NCBI GenBank assembly: GCA_937973565.1
Contig: CALJKQ010000187.1
Coordinates: 1-7,179 of the forward strand
Direction of reading: 5' to 3'
Length of the DNA stretch: 7,179 nucleotides
From: an uncultured Saprospiraceae bacterium
GTDB lineage: Bacteria > Bacteroidota > Bacteroidia > Chitinophagales > Saprospiraceae
Part shown: positions 7,094 through 7,179 of the stretch, piece after piece
Layout: every line of letters begins with the position of its first letter
How positions within the stretch are numbered: position 1 is the first letter of the stretch
Translations under genes and position numbers: made by a program
The notes under the pieces: model-generated
Databases searched by the model: none
What the model was told of the DNA's origin: nothing
What the model saw: the letters and a program-made list of their open reading frames with translations, nothing else

Positions 7094-7138
7094 TAAATCC
7101 TAAACGCTAACCCGCTTTAAAATTAAACCAGTGATTCT

Positions 7139-7179
7139 ATGAATGTGAAGTTGCTGTACTATTTTCTGCCGGCCTTAAT
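7139..7179 (+). CDS. 5' end of a + strand gene, probable exported protein (partial)
   Basis: An ATG at 7139-7141 opens a frame that runs off the window: M-N-V-K-L-L-Y-Y-F-L-P-A-L and onward. One lysine followed by a hydrophobic run is typical of the beginning of a signal peptide or membrane anchor. A consensus -7 box lies 45 bases upstream. It is divergent from the secreted Asp-box gene. Only 13 codons are visible, so no function can be given. Confidence 0.55.
   Translation, partial: MNVKLLYYFLPAL

Larger units (their letters stand above)
6509..7138. other. AT-rich divergent intergenic region without a supported gene
   Basis: This 630-base stretch separates the leftward Asp-box gene from the rightward gene starting at 7139. 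A short perfect hairpin lies at 6617-6632. From about 6721 on it is strongly AT-rich. Several inverted pairs lie between 6770 and 6945: CCTAAAA 6775-6781 with TTTTAGG 6821-6827, and CCCTACC 6770-6776 with GGTAGGG 6939-6945. TAGGCC is directly repeated at 6824-6829 and 6848-6853. Similar CCCCG/CGGGG ends occur near 6699-6712 and 6971-6987. A symmetric ATCTTA-A-TAAGAT lies at 7018-7030. I see no tRNA and no known riboswitch. The one longer open frame (6742-6966) starts with TTG, has no internal ATG and resembles nothing I know, so it is not called as a gene. Confidence 0.6.

Overview
The window looks like chromosomal DNA from a member of the Bacteroidota, probably near Saprospiraceae or Chitinophagia. 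The grounds are a LytTR-type two-component pair (a multi-pass histidine kinase with a LytTR regulator), a large secreted Asp-box (BNR) protein ending in a '3-coathanger stack' type domain, a TAnnTTTG-like promoter box, and no obvious Shine-Dalgarno sequences. The assignment is inference from gene style; no rRNA or other marker gene is present.

Layout, left to right. Positions 1-50 hold the possible last codons of a + strand gene and a very strong intrinsic terminator. Four genes then lie on the minus strand, so they read right to left. At 110-1090 is an exported protein of unknown function with a helical-repeat look. At 1222-1986 is a LytTR response regulator, and at 1983-3578 its six-pass sensor kinase; these two share a 4-base ATGA overlap and form a tight operon. 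At 3881-6508 is an 875-residue secreted beta-propeller-like protein. The gap 3579-3880 holds a two-copy array of CACAAAG-rich repeats and, next to the kinase start, a pair of direct repeats that could be an operator. The gap 6509-7138 is AT-rich, has no convincing gene, and has scattered inverted repeats. A + strand gene starts at 7139 behind a good Bacteroidota -7 box and runs off the window.

How the genes may work together: the kinase probably senses an envelope signal and phosphorylates the regulator, which then acts on DNA through its LytTR domain. The targets are not shown. The secreted Asp-box protein and the small exported protein flank the pair and are possible outputs, but only proximity supports this. 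Nothing here is clearly a new system. The most worthwhile leads are the repeat array, the possible autoregulatory direct repeat, the unexplained 6.7-7.0 kb element and the unclassified sensor region of the kinase.
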